A stretch of 64,000 bases of DNA. Origin: Pseudomonas sp. GD04019 (GTDB taxonomy: Bacteria > Pseudomonadota > Gammaproteobacteria > Pseudomonadales > Pseudomonadaceae). The position numbers and the translations under genes were made by a program. The notes under the pieces were generated by a model. That model saw only the letters and a list, made by a program, of their open reading frames with translations, made no database searches and was not told the origin of the DNA. Numbering within the stretch: the first letter of the stretch is position 1; each line of letters opens with the position of its first letter. This document shows positions 8,918 through 17,792 of the stretch, piece after piece. The stretch is taken from positions 248,001 through 312,000 of the forward strand of contig NZ_JAOEEA010000002.1 in NCBI RefSeq assembly GCF_029837695.1, written 5' to 3'.

Positions 8918-9805
8918 ATGCGCATTCTGTTGCTCTGCCTCGTCTCCCTGCTGGCCGCCTGCCAGTCCCGCGGTGTGTTGCCGCCACCGGCGCCCATCGC
9001 TCCCGAGGGCCGCGATAACGCTCAACTGGGGCAGATCATCGATCTGGCCAGCGGCGAACACATCACGCCCGAGCAGCTGGTTGCACGCCTGGCCAAGGCG
9101 TCGCGCGTACTGGTCGGCGAACAGCACGACAATCCCGATCACCATGCCCTGCAGCTGTGGCTGTCGCGCGAGCTTTCGGCGCAGCGCGCCCAAGGCAGCG
9201 TACTGATGGAGATGCTCAACCCCAACCAACAGGCCAAGGTCGAGCAGGTACAGGCGCAGACCCGCGCCGGTCAGGCGCCAGCCGACACCTTCGCCGCGCT
9301 GGCCTGGCTGCCGAACTGGGATTGGGGCCTGTACGGCGCGCTGGTGCAGTACCAGTTGCGTCAGCCCTACCCGCTGCTGTCGGCCAACCTGGATCGCGCC
9401 GAGATCATGCAGATCTACGGCAAGCCGCCGGTTCTGCAGGGCCAGGCTTCCACGGCGCCGGCGGTGCAGGAGAAGTTGCAGGAAGACATTCGCGAGTCCC
9501 ATTGCGGCCTGCTGCCGGACAGCCAGATTCCCGCGATGCTAGCCGTGCAGCAGCAGCGCGACCGGCGCATGGCCGAACGCCTGGCCGCCGCGCCGCAGCC
9601 GGCCATGCTGCTGGCCGGCGCCTTCCATGTACGCAAGGACCTGGGCGTGCCGCTGCATCTGAGTGATCTCGGCGCGGGCGAGGGCAATGCCGTGCTGATC
9701 CTCGCCGAAGTCGGCAAGGAACCGGCCGCCGGCAGTGCCGACTACGTCTGGTACACCGCCGCCAATGCCCCGGAGGATCACTGCGCCAAGCTGCGCAAGA
9801 AGTAG
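8918..9805 (+). CDS. phuW: ChaN-family lipoprotein PhuW
   Basis: A 295-residue lipoprotein. The lipobox LLAAC ends the signal peptide (Cys15) and is followed by the ChaN/DUF399 domain (VLVGEQHDNPDHHALQLWL near residue 65, AGAFHVRKDLGVPLHL near 230). ChaN proteins bind haem between two monomers, and phuW closes the phu locus in Pseudomonas. AAGGA precedes the ATG. About 100 bases with an inverted-repeat element separate it from phuV, so it may be expressed less than the upstream genes. A strong terminator follows. Confidence 0.88.
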   Translation: MRILLLCLVSLLAACQSRGVLPPPAPIAPEGRDNAQLGQIIDLASGEHITPEQLVARLAKASRVLVGEQHDNPDHHALQLWLSRELSAQRAQGSVLMEMLNPNQQAKVEQVQAQTRAGQAPADTFAALAWLPNWDWGLYGALVQYQLRQPYPLLSANLDRAEIMQIYGKPPVLQGQASTAPAVQEKLQEDIRESHCGLLPDSQIPAMLAVQQQRDRRMAERLAAAPQPAMLLAGAFHVRKDLGVPLHLSDLGAGEGNAVLILAEVGKEPAAGSADYVWYTAANAPEDHCAKLRKK

Positions 9806-9809
9806 AGCC

Positions 9810-9825
9810 GCTCGCTCCTGCAGCG
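9810..9825. repeat. Partial REP-like fragment
   Basis: GCTCGCTCCTGCAGCG is identical, as its reverse complement, to 62401-62416 at the outer edge of the REP doublet in the M23 peptidase gene. It is a 16-base half-element directly after the phuW stop. Confidence 0.45.
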
Positions 9826-9837
9826 ACAGCCTCACAA

Positions 9838-9869
9838 CAAAAAGCCCCGCATTGCGGGGCTTTTTGTTT
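9838..9869 (+). terminator. Rho-independent terminator of phuW
   Basis: AAAAAGCCCCGC-ATT-GCGGGGCTTTTT forms a long perfect stem with A and T tracts on both sides, so it could stop transcripts in either direction. Confidence 0.92.
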
Positions 9870-10066
9870 GCGATGCTAAGGATCGACTCTGCGAGCTAGA
9901 GCTGGGCAAGGCGCAACGATCAGCGGGAGTAACAGCCGTAGGCTGGCCCGAAGGGTAAGCGCCAGCGAATCAACTGGGTGAGGGCGCGGAGTTTACGAGC
10001 TGTAAATGAGCAGCCCGAACCCAGTTTCAACGCCGCCCGGCCGACGCGCAGCAAGTCGAAACGGAC
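9870..10066. other. Structured intergenic sequence, possible repeat element
   Basis: No ORF is supported here. The stretch contains CAGCC-GTA-GGCTG (9933-9945) and a nested hairpin, AACTGGGT (9972-9979) with ACCCAGTT (10019-10026) enclosing TTTAC-GAGCT-GTAAA (9992-10006). It lies between the phuW terminator and the 3' end of the SDR gene. It looks like a mobile intergenic repeat or a folded RNA; copy number elsewhere cannot be judged from one window. Confidence 0.5.
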
Positions 10067-10825
10067 TTACAGGCGCAGGCCGCCGTCGAGCTCAAGAATA
10101 CGACCGGTGTAGTAGTCGTTTTCCATGATGTAGGCCACCGAGTGGGCGATCTCGGTCGGCTTGCCCATGCGGCGCAGCGGGATGCCGGCGGTCATCTTCT
10201 CCAGGGCTTCCGGTTTCATGCCGCCGGTCATCTCGGTCTCGATGAAGCCCGGTGCCACGCCCGCTACGCGGATGCCGTAGCGCGCCAGTTCCTTGGCCCA
10301 CACCACGGTGTCGGCGGCGACGCCGGCCTTGGCGGCGGAGTAGTTGGCCTGGCCCATGTTGCCGGCGCGGGAGATGGAGGAAATGTTGACGATCGCGCCC
10401 TGGTTCTTCAGCTCGATCATCTTGGCCGCCACTTCGCGGGTGCAGAGGAACACACCGGTCAGGTTGACGTCGATCACCGACTGCCACTGGGCCAGGCTCA
10501 TCTTGGTCATCTCGCCGTCCTTGACCTTGATGGTCAGGCCGTCGCGCAGGATGCCGGCGTTGTTGACCAGGCCGTTGATGGCGCCGAAGTCCGCGGCCAC
10601 CTGGGCGACCATGTGGGTCACCTGCTCTTCGTTGGCCACGTTGCACAGGTAGGCACGGGCATCGCCACCGGCGGCCTTGCAGGCGGCCACGGCGTCGTCC
10701 AGCTTCTCCTGGTTGAGGTCGACCAGCGCCAGCTTGGCGCCCTTGGCGGCCAGGTATTCGCCCATGGCGCGGCCCAGGCCCTGGCAGCCACCGGTGATGA
10801 TGATGACTTTGTCTTTGAGTTCCAT
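10067..10825 (-). CDS. SDR-family 3-oxoacyl-ACP reductase-like protein (FabG-like)
   Basis: A 252-residue classical short-chain dehydrogenase. It has the nucleotide motif TGGCQGLGRAMG, NNAG, and the catalytic set Ser (NISSISR), Tyr and Lys (YSAAKAG), ending with the usual PGFIETEMT and LDGGLRL. The fold resembles FabG, but fabG proper normally lies in the fab cluster, so the substrate is uncertain. It is divergent from the HugZ-like gene, with about 90 bases between. Confidence 0.88.
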   Translation of the reverse strand: MELKDKVIIITGGCQGLGRAMGEYLAAKGAKLALVDLNQEKLDDAVAACKAAGGDARAYLCNVANEEQVTHMVAQVAADFGAINGLVNNAGILRDGLTIKVKDGEMTKMSLAQWQSVIDVNLTGVFLCTREVAAKMIELKNQGAIVNISSISRAGNMGQANYSAAKAGVAADTVVWAKELARYGIRVAGVAPGFIETEMTGGMKPEALEKMTAGIPLRRMGKPTEIAHSVAYIMENDYYTGRILELDGGLRL

Positions 10826-10918
10826 AACACTGCTCCTCGAAGGTCTTGAAGATTGCCCCGCTGGCGCTGGGCGCCTGTTCGTTTCGTTTTCGACGAATTC
10901 TTAGCGAGGAGTCATAAA

Positions 10919-11650
10919 TTGAGCATGACAGCCGAGAAGCATGCCCGAGAATTGTTGCTCAAGGAATACCGCGGGGTGCTTTCCACCCACTCCAAGAGCA
11001 TGCCAGGCTTCCCTTTCGGATCGGTGGTGCCCTACTGCCTGGATGAGCAGGGCCGGCCGCTGATTCTGATCAGCCGCATTGCCCAGCACACCCACAATCT
11101 GCAGAAGGACGCCAAGTGCTCGCTGCTGGTCGGCGAGCGCGACGCCGAGGACGTGCAGGCCGCCGGGCGCCTGACCCTGCTGGCCGAAGCTCGGCAGCTG
11201 GAGGAGGAGGCCGCCATCACTGCTGCGGCCGAGCGCTACTACCGCTATTTCCCCGATTCGCGCGACTACCACAGCGCCCACGACTTCGACTTCTGGGTGC
11301 TGGAGCCCGTGCGCTGGCGCTTCATCGGTGGTTTCGGCGCCATCCACTGGCTGCAGGGAGTCAACCTGGCCAATCCGCACGCCGGCGAGCCCGAGCGCAG
11401 CATGGTCGAACATATGAACGACGATCACGCCAGCGCCATCGCCCACTACGTCGAGCTGGCCGGGCTGCCGCGGCACGAGCCGGCACAGCTGGCCGGCATC
11501 GACAGCGAAGGCTTCCACCTGCGCATCGGCAAGGGCCTGTACTGGCTGGCGTTTCCAACATCCTGTAACAACCCCGGTGCGGTGCGCCAGGCCCTGGTAT
11601 TGCTGGCTCGCGCCGCTACCTGGCCGACCGTCGAGCAGGCCTCAGCTTGA
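10919..11650 (+). CDS. HugZ-family FMN-binding split-barrel protein with DUF2470
   Basis: A 243-residue protein with an N-terminal pyridoxamine-phosphate-oxidase-like split barrel (about 1-150, with EYRGVLSTHSKSMPGFPFGS) and a C-terminal DUF2470 domain (VEHMNDDHASAIAHYV). Related proteins include HugZ haem oxygenases, but many relatives have no proven haem activity. I favour a TTG start at 10919: GAGGAG (10906-10911) is 7 bases before it and 13 before the next ATG (10925). The role is unknown. Confidence 0.82.
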   Translation: MSMTAEKHARELLLKEYRGVLSTHSKSMPGFPFGSVVPYCLDEQGRPLILISRIAQHTHNLQKDAKCSLLVGERDAEDVQAAGRLTLLAEARQLEEEAAITAAAERYYRYFPDSRDYHSAHDFDFWVLEPVRWRFIGGFGAIHWLQGVNLANPHAGEPERSMVEHMNDDHASAIAHYVELAGLPRHEPAQLAGIDSEGFHLRIGKGLYWLAFPTSCNNPGAVRQALVLLARAATWPTVEQASA

Positions 11651-11714
11651 ATTAAGCGCCAGGCCCCATACTTCATCCGTATCGGAAACCGTTCTTCCGC
11701 CAAGGACATCTGCA

Positions 11715-12200
11715 ATGCGCGCTTTTCTGTTTCTGCTCCTGCTATTCCCCATCATCGAACTGGCCGTGCTGATCCAGGTCGGCAGTGCCATCGGTGTGCT
11801 GCCCACCCTGCTGCTGGTGATCGGCACCGCGGTGCTCGGCAGCGTTCTGCTGCGAGTGGCCGGCGTGGCCACCGCCTGGCGCGCCCGCGAGCGACTGGCG
11901 CGCGGCGAGATGCCTGAGCAGGAGATGTTCGAGGGTCTGCTAATCGCGGTCGGTGGCGGTCTGCTGTTGTTGCCCGGCTTTATCAGCGACGCGATCGGCC
12001 TGCTGTGCCTGATTCCCTTCACCCGCCGCCTGATGATCGGTCGCCTGCAGCGTCGCGCCCAGGAGCAGGCACTGCGCCAGCGGGCGTTCTTCGACGACGC
12101 CCAGGCCCGCAGCGGCCAGACCCACCCGCAGGTGATCGAGGGCGAGTACCAGCGCCGCGACTGCAGGCGGCTGTGTAAAAAAATTCACAGTCGCCCTTGA
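11715..12200 (+). CDS. fxsA: FxsA family membrane protein
   Basis: A 161-residue protein with hydrophobic segments at about residues 2-20, 25-48 and 75-100, and a polar C-terminus, matching FxsA (suppressor of F exclusion of phage T7 in E. coli). Family signatures are FPIIELAVLIQVGSAIG and GGGLLLLPGFISDAIGLL. AAGGA lies before the ATG. The stop codon overlaps the -35 element of the groES heat-shock promoter. Confidence 0.9.
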   Translation: MRAFLFLLLLFPIIELAVLIQVGSAIGVLPTLLLVIGTAVLGSVLLRVAGVATAWRARERLARGEMPEQEMFEGLLIAVGGGLLLLPGFISDAIGLLCLIPFTRRLMIGRLQRRAQEQALRQRAFFDDAQARSGQTHPQVIEGEYQRRDCRRLCKKIHSRP

Positions 12201-12223
12201 AATGCCTATCGCCGCCCCTATCT
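12196..12223 (+). promoter_or_regulatory. Sigma-32-type heat-shock promoter of groESL
   Basis: CTTGAAA (12196-12202), 12 bases, then CCCCTAT (12215-12221) closely matches the RpoH consensus CTTGAAA-N11-16-CCCCATNT. It overlaps the last codon and stop of fxsA and lies about 150 bases before groES. Confidence 0.8.
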
Positions 12224-12240
12224 AGCGATCACCGCAAGGT

Positions 12241-12340
12241 TTCCACCGTTTCGGTGGAACAGTCTTCCGCGACTCGCCTTTGGCGTGCCGCGCCCGGCCC
12301 CAAGCCGGATTTGCCTAAACCCGCCGGCGCAGTCGCCGGC
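12241..12340 (+). promoter_or_regulatory. Two hairpins in the groES 5' leader
   Basis: The leader contains TTCCACCG-TTT-CGGTGGAA (12241-12259, 8 perfect pairs) near the expected transcript start and GCCGGCG-CAGT-CGCCGGC (12323-12340, 7 pairs) shortly before the ribosome site. Neither is followed by a U-tract. They may stabilise the mRNA or tune its translation. Confidence 0.6.
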
Positions 12341-12371
12341 CAGTGAAAACAACTAATAGGAGAGATCGACA

Positions 12372-12665
12372 ATGAAGCTTCGTCCTCTGCATGACCGCGT
12401 CGTCATCCGTCGCAGCGAAGAAGAAACCAAGACCGCTGGCGGCATCGTGCTGCCGGGTTCCGCTGCCGAGAAGCCGAACCAGGGTGTGATCGTTGCCGTA
12501 GGTACCGGCAAGGTCCTGGACAGCGGTGAAGTCCGTGCTCTGGCCGTCAAGGTCGGTGACAAGGTGGTGTTCGGCCCGTACAGCGGCAGCAACACCGTCA
12601 AGGTCGACGGCGAAGACCTGCTGGTGATGGGCGAGCACGAAATCCTCGCCGTTATCGAAGCCTGA
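12372..12665 (+). CDS. groES: Co-chaperonin GroES
   Basis: A 97-residue co-chaperonin that caps GroEL. It begins [14 protein letters not shown] and contains the mobile loop [16 protein letters not shown] and the conserved [18 protein letters not shown] precedes the ATG at 12372. It is followed 46 bases later by groEL with no terminator between. Confidence 0.98.
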   Translation: MKLRPLHDRVVIRRSEEETKTAGGIVLPGSAAEKPNQGVIVAVGTGKVLDSGEVRALAVKVGDKVVFGPYSGSNTVKVDGEDLLVMGEHEILAVIEA

Positions 12666-12699
12666 TTCGACACGCTCTCCGTTCAACCCAAGAATTTAA

Positions 12700-14352
<1,653 letters not shown>

Positions 14353-14380
14353 GCCGACCGGCTCCCTGAGCTGCAACGAA

Positions 14381-14410
14381 GAAGCCCCGCCCCGTGCGGG
14401 GCTTTTTCTT
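14381..14410 (+). terminator. Rho-independent terminator of groESL
   Basis: AGCCCCGCcccGTGCGGGGCTTTTTCTT: a GC-rich hairpin with arms GCCCCGC and GCGGGGC and a T-run, about 30 bases after groEL. Confidence 0.9.
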
Positions 14411-14495
14411 GCCCGTGAAAAATCCGTCAAAGGCGGCGGACGCCGGGACGTTCCGCGGTATCTTTGCCGGCATTGCGACGAATAGGGTTCTTTCC

Positions 14496-15179
14496 ATGCG
14501 TATCCTCCTGGTCGAGGACAACCGCGACATCCTGGCCAACATGGCCGACTACCTGCAGATCAAGGGCTATACGGTGGATTGCGCCCAGGACGGGCTGTCC
14601 GGCCTGCGCCTGGCCAGCAGCGAGCATTACGACCTGCTGGTACTGGACATCATGCTGCCCGGCATCGATGGCTACACCCTGTGCCGCCGCCTGCGCGAGG
14701 AGGCGCGGCGCGACACGCCGGTGATCATGCTCACCGCCCGCGACCAATTGGACGACCGCCTGCAAGGCTTCCAGGCCGGCGCCGACGATTACCTGATCAA
14801 GCCGTTTGCTCTCTCCGAACTGGCTGCACGCATCGAGGCGGTGCTGCGCCGCAGCCTGGGCGGCGGCAAGCGTCTGCTGCAGGTGGCGGACCTCGGCTAC
14901 GACCTCGATACCCTGGAGATCAACCGTGCCGGCAAGCCACTCCGGCTCAACCCGGTCGGCCTCAAGCTGCTCGCCATACTGATGCAGAAGAGCCCGCACG
15001 TGGTGCGCCGCGAGGTGCTGGAGGAGGCGCTGTGGGGCGACGACTGCCCGGACAGCGATAGCCTGCGCAGCCACGTGCACCAGTTGCGCCAGGTGATCGA
15101 CAAACCCTTCGACAAGCCGCTGCTGCAGACCGTGCACGGCGTTGGCTATCGACTGGCGGAGCCGGGCGATGGCGTTTAG
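14496..15179 (+). CDS. colR: Response regulator ColR (OmpR/PhoB class)
   Basis: A 227-residue two-domain regulator. The receiver (1-118) has the acidic pocket in VEDN, phosphoacceptor Asp in LLVLDIMLPG and Lys in LIKPFAL; the C-terminal winged helix (about 130-222) ends TVHGVGYRLAEPG. Placement directly after groESL and before an InaA-like gene supports ColR, which in Pseudomonas controls envelope and LPS-modifying genes in response to metals. The start is the ATG at 14496. It overlaps colS by 11 bases. Confidence 0.87.
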   Translation: MRILLVEDNRDILANMADYLQIKGYTVDCAQDGLSGLRLASSEHYDLLVLDIMLPGIDGYTLCRRLREEARRDTPVIMLTARDQLDDRLQGFQAGADDYLIKPFALSELAARIEAVLRRSLGGGKRLLQVADLGYDLDTLEINRAGKPLRLNPVGLKLLAILMQKSPHVVRREVLEEALWGDDCPDSDSLRSHVHQLRQVIDKPFDKPLLQTVHGVGYRLAEPGDGV

Positions 15180-16479
15180 GGATGGTCTGTATCGGTACGG
15201 GCTGTCCAGGCAGAGCCTGTCACGCCGTATCGTCATCGCCTTCGTGCTGATGACCGCACTGGTCGGCGGCACCTTCTCTTTTGGCATCGTCGAGACCGTG
15301 CACCAAGTCGAGGAGCGGCTGATCTCCAGCGAACTGGGCGGCGATCTCGGGCGCTTCCTGAAGATGGAGAGCATCGACGAATGGCGCCATCGCCCCGAGC
15401 CCGGCCAGCTGTTCTATTTCAGCGATGGGCATGGCGAATTTGCCCTGCCGGAGGAGCTGCAGGACTTGTCGCCAGGTTTTCACGAGGTGTACCGCGAGGA
15501 CACCTCCTACCACGGCTTCGTGCAACTGGTGGACGGTCGCCGCTATGTATTGCTGCAGGACCAGAGCGGTTTCGAGGAGCGCGAGCAGCTGTTGTTCGCC
15601 GTGGTGCTGGTGGGCTTCCTGATCAGCCTGGGGCTGTCCGGCCTGCTCGGCTGGCTGCTGGCGCGTAAGGTGATCGAGCCGGTGGTGCGCCTGTCGCGCC
15701 AGGTGCGTGCCCCCGAGCAGCTGCTGGACGAGGCTCCGCGGTTGGCGCGCGACTACGCCAGTGACGAGGTCGGTCAGCTGGCCGCCTCCTTCGACACCAC
15801 CCTGGGCCTGCTGCGCCGCGCGCTGATGCGCGAGCGCCTGTTCACCAGCGACGTTAGCCACGAGCTGCGTACCCCGCTGATGGTGCTGGCCAGCTCCTGC
15901 GAACTATTGCTGGAGAGCCCGAGCCTGGATGCTCGCGGCAAGGCTCAGGTGCGGCGCATCGCCAACGCCTGCGAGGAGATGCGTGGCCTGGTGCAGACCT
16001 TCCTGATGCTGGCCCGCTCGCGCCAGGAAACCAGTGGCATACCTCAGGCCACTCTGCGTGAGGTGGCCGATGATCTGGTCGCCCAGTGGCGATCGGCCAT
16101 CGAGGCCAAGGGCCTGGTGTTCGACTACTGCGCCGACCGGGTCTGCGAGCAACGCTACATCGCGCCGCTGCTGCGCTCGGTGCTGGGTAATCTGCTGCGC
16201 AATGCGCTGCACTACACCGAGCAGGGGCGTATCGGCCTGAGCCTGGGCGAGCAGGGCTTCCTGGTTGAGGACAGCGGTGTGGGCATCCCCGCCGCCGAGC
16301 GCGAGGCCATGTTCCAACCCTTCGTGCGCGGCGGCGCGGCGCGGGGCGAGGGGCTCGGTCTGGGGCTGTCGCTGGTGCAGCGCATCTGCGAGAGCCAGGG
16401 CTGGAGCGTCGAGCTGTCCGACGCCGAGCCCAATGGCTGTCGCTTTCAGGTCCGCCTGGGAGTTAGCGGCGCAGCCTGA
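15169..16479 (+). CDS. colS: Sensor histidine kinase ColS
   Basis: A 436-residue membrane kinase. TM1 is near residues 20-42 and TM2 near 142-165, with a periplasmic sensor between. Then come HAMP, the H-box (SDVSHELRTPL, His near 233), N-box (LGNLLRNALHYT) and ATP lid (VEDSGVGIP, GEGLGLGLSL). Just before TM2 is EERE, an ExxE motif of the kind needed for metal sensing in ColS. ATG at 15169 has GGAG 7 bases upstream; the earlier in-frame codons overlap colR. Confidence 0.87.
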   Translation: MAFRDGLYRYGLSRQSLSRRIVIAFVLMTALVGGTFSFGIVETVHQVEERLISSELGGDLGRFLKMESIDEWRHRPEPGQLFYFSDGHGEFALPEELQDLSPGFHEVYREDTSYHGFVQLVDGRRYVLLQDQSGFEEREQLLFAVVLVGFLISLGLSGLLGWLLARKVIEPVVRLSRQVRAPEQLLDEAPRLARDYASDEVGQLAASFDTTLGLLRRALMRERLFTSDVSHELRTPLMVLASSCELLLESPSLDARGKAQVRRIANACEEMRGLVQTFLMLARSRQETSGIPQATLREVADDLVAQWRSAIEAKGLVFDYCADRVCEQRYIAPLLRSVLGNLLRNALHYTEQGRIGLSLGEQGFLVEDSGVGIPAAEREAMFQPFVRGGAARGEGLGLGLSLVQRICESQGWSVELSDAEPNGCRFQVRLGVSGAA

Positions 16480-16636
16480 GGCTTGGATCAAATGGGTATG
16501 CTGCTTGCTTATTTGTCTGAATTCGCTGCCATAGATCGGAAATGGCTACCGATATGTAGGCATTCGAGGCAGATTCGTTACCCGCTGTTACCCCGGCTAT
16601 GCCTGTAGTCGTGTCCGCACAGTTTCTGGAGAGTTG

Positions 16637-17335
16637 ATGTTGTCCGAGTTCATGTCCGGGGGCGCTATCGCCCCCGCTGGTCAGTTCGAGCATTGGTGGC
16701 AGTTGCAGGGCGAATGGGTCGAAGAGCCCAACCGACGCAGGGGCGGGGAGAGTGGGGTGCAGCGCCTGCACGATGCCCAGGGGCAGCTGCTGTACGCCAA
16801 GCGTCAGGTGGGGCATCTGTGCCGTAGCCTGAGTCACCCATTCGGTCGGCCCACCGTGCTGCGCGAGCGTGATGCGCTGCTGGGGCTGAGCCGCCTCGGT
16901 GTGCGTGTACCACGCCTGATCTACTGTGATGCGAGCTACCAGGAAGGGCAGGGTTGGCGTGGTCTGCTGGTCAGCGAGGCACTGGATGGCTTCAGCGATA
17001 TCGACAGCTGGTATGCCGCCGGTGGTCGTGAACATTTCGGCCAGCAGCATGACGCACTACTGCAACAAATAGGTGCGACCCTGGCGCGCATGCACTTGGG
17101 ACGCTGGCAGCATGGCTGCCTGTATGCCAAGCATGTGTTCGTCAAGGTGGCGGAGGAAGGCGTGGAAGTGGCGCTGCTCGATCTGGAGAAGAGTCGGCGT
17201 CGCCTGAGTCGCAAGCGCGCGGCGCTGCATGACCTGCGCCAGCTGCGGCGTCATTCGTCTTGGAGCGAAGCGGAATGGCAGCAACTTCTGTCGGGTTACC
17301 GCCGGCAGTGGGGCAGGGCGTTGCCGCTGGAGTGA
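16637..17335 (+). CDS. inaA: InaA-type lipopolysaccharide kinase-like protein
   Basis: A 232-residue protein of the Kdo/WaaP kinase family. The N-lobe carries YAKRQVGHLCRS, and the kinase-like core has the catalytic-loop equivalent HLGRWQHGCLYAKHVFV and the DFG-like ALLDLEKSRRRLSR. InaA proteins are acid- or stress-induced and probably phosphorylate envelope sugars. It lies 157 bases after colS on the same strand and is a likely ColR target. A TTG directly before the ATG is in frame, but GGAG fits the ATG. Confidence 0.8.
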   Translation: MLSEFMSGGAIAPAGQFEHWWQLQGEWVEEPNRRRGGESGVQRLHDAQGQLLYAKRQVGHLCRSLSHPFGRPTVLRERDALLGLSRLGVRVPRLIYCDASYQEGQGWRGLLVSEALDGFSDIDSWYAAGGREHFGQQHDALLQQIGATLARMHLGRWQHGCLYAKHVFVKVAEEGVEVALLDLEKSRRRLSRKRAALHDLRQLRRHSSWSEAEWQQLLSGYRRQWGRALPLE

Positions 17336-17477
17336 AGGAACTTCGCCTCTGCATGGCGTTCTGATGAGCGCCATACCCGAGCCGAGAAACCATTCGTCGG
17401 CTGGGACGTTGCCAAGGACTGGCCTGAACTAGTTTTGCTTTTCAGGTGTTTGGCAGCGCCATCAAGGGGTTATCGAG

Positions 17478-17714
17478 ATGAAATTAGAGATTGCTAGAGG
17501 ATTGTTCCTCGTCGGTGCCCTGAGCGTCACGGCCCTCGCTGCGGCTGCCTGGCAGGAGCCAGCGCCGCAGGTAGTCGATTTGGTTAACTGTGCCGATCAG
17601 GTGTGTCCGGCAGTATCCGCCCGCCACGGCACGGCCCAGCCCTTGGAAGTGGATGGCAACAACCTGATGCTACTGGTGTTCGGCCTGTCCCATGCGATGA
17701 AGGGCGAGCAATAA
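17478..17714 (+). CDS. Small exported protein of unknown function
   Basis: A 78-residue protein with a signal peptide (residues 1-24, ending ALAAAAW) and a mature part of about 54 residues with two Cys (NCADQVCPAV) that could form a disulphide. AAGGGG precedes the ATG, and a terminator follows the stop by about 35 bases, which supports a real gene. I do not recognise the family. It could be linked to the inaA/colRS envelope genes by position only. Confidence 0.7.
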   Translation: MKLEIARGLFLVGALSVTALAAAAWQEPAPQVVDLVNCADQVCPAVSARHGTAQPLEVDGNNLMLLVFGLSHAMKGEQ

Positions 17715-17746
17715 GCCTTTCGCCCGATCCGGCCCGAGTGGCCCAG

Positions 17747-17777
17747 AAAAAAGCCCCGCCTAGGCGGGGCTTTTTCG
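17747..17777. terminator. Bidirectional terminator between the small exported gene and mexW
   Basis: AAAAAAGCCCCGCC-TA-GGCGGGGCTTTTT is a perfect stem with A and T runs on both flanks, between two convergent genes. Confidence 0.92.
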
Positions 17778-17792
17778 TTTCCGGCTGATGTC

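Noticed and set aside
9806..10066. PrrF-like iron-responsive small RNAs after phuW
   Set aside because: The position suggested it, but there is no tandem repeat, Fur site or PrrF-like core; only a terminator and a hairpin element.
16480..16636. ColR-binding site or promoter before inaA
   Set aside because: I could not find a convincing match to a ColR motif or a good -35/-10 pair.
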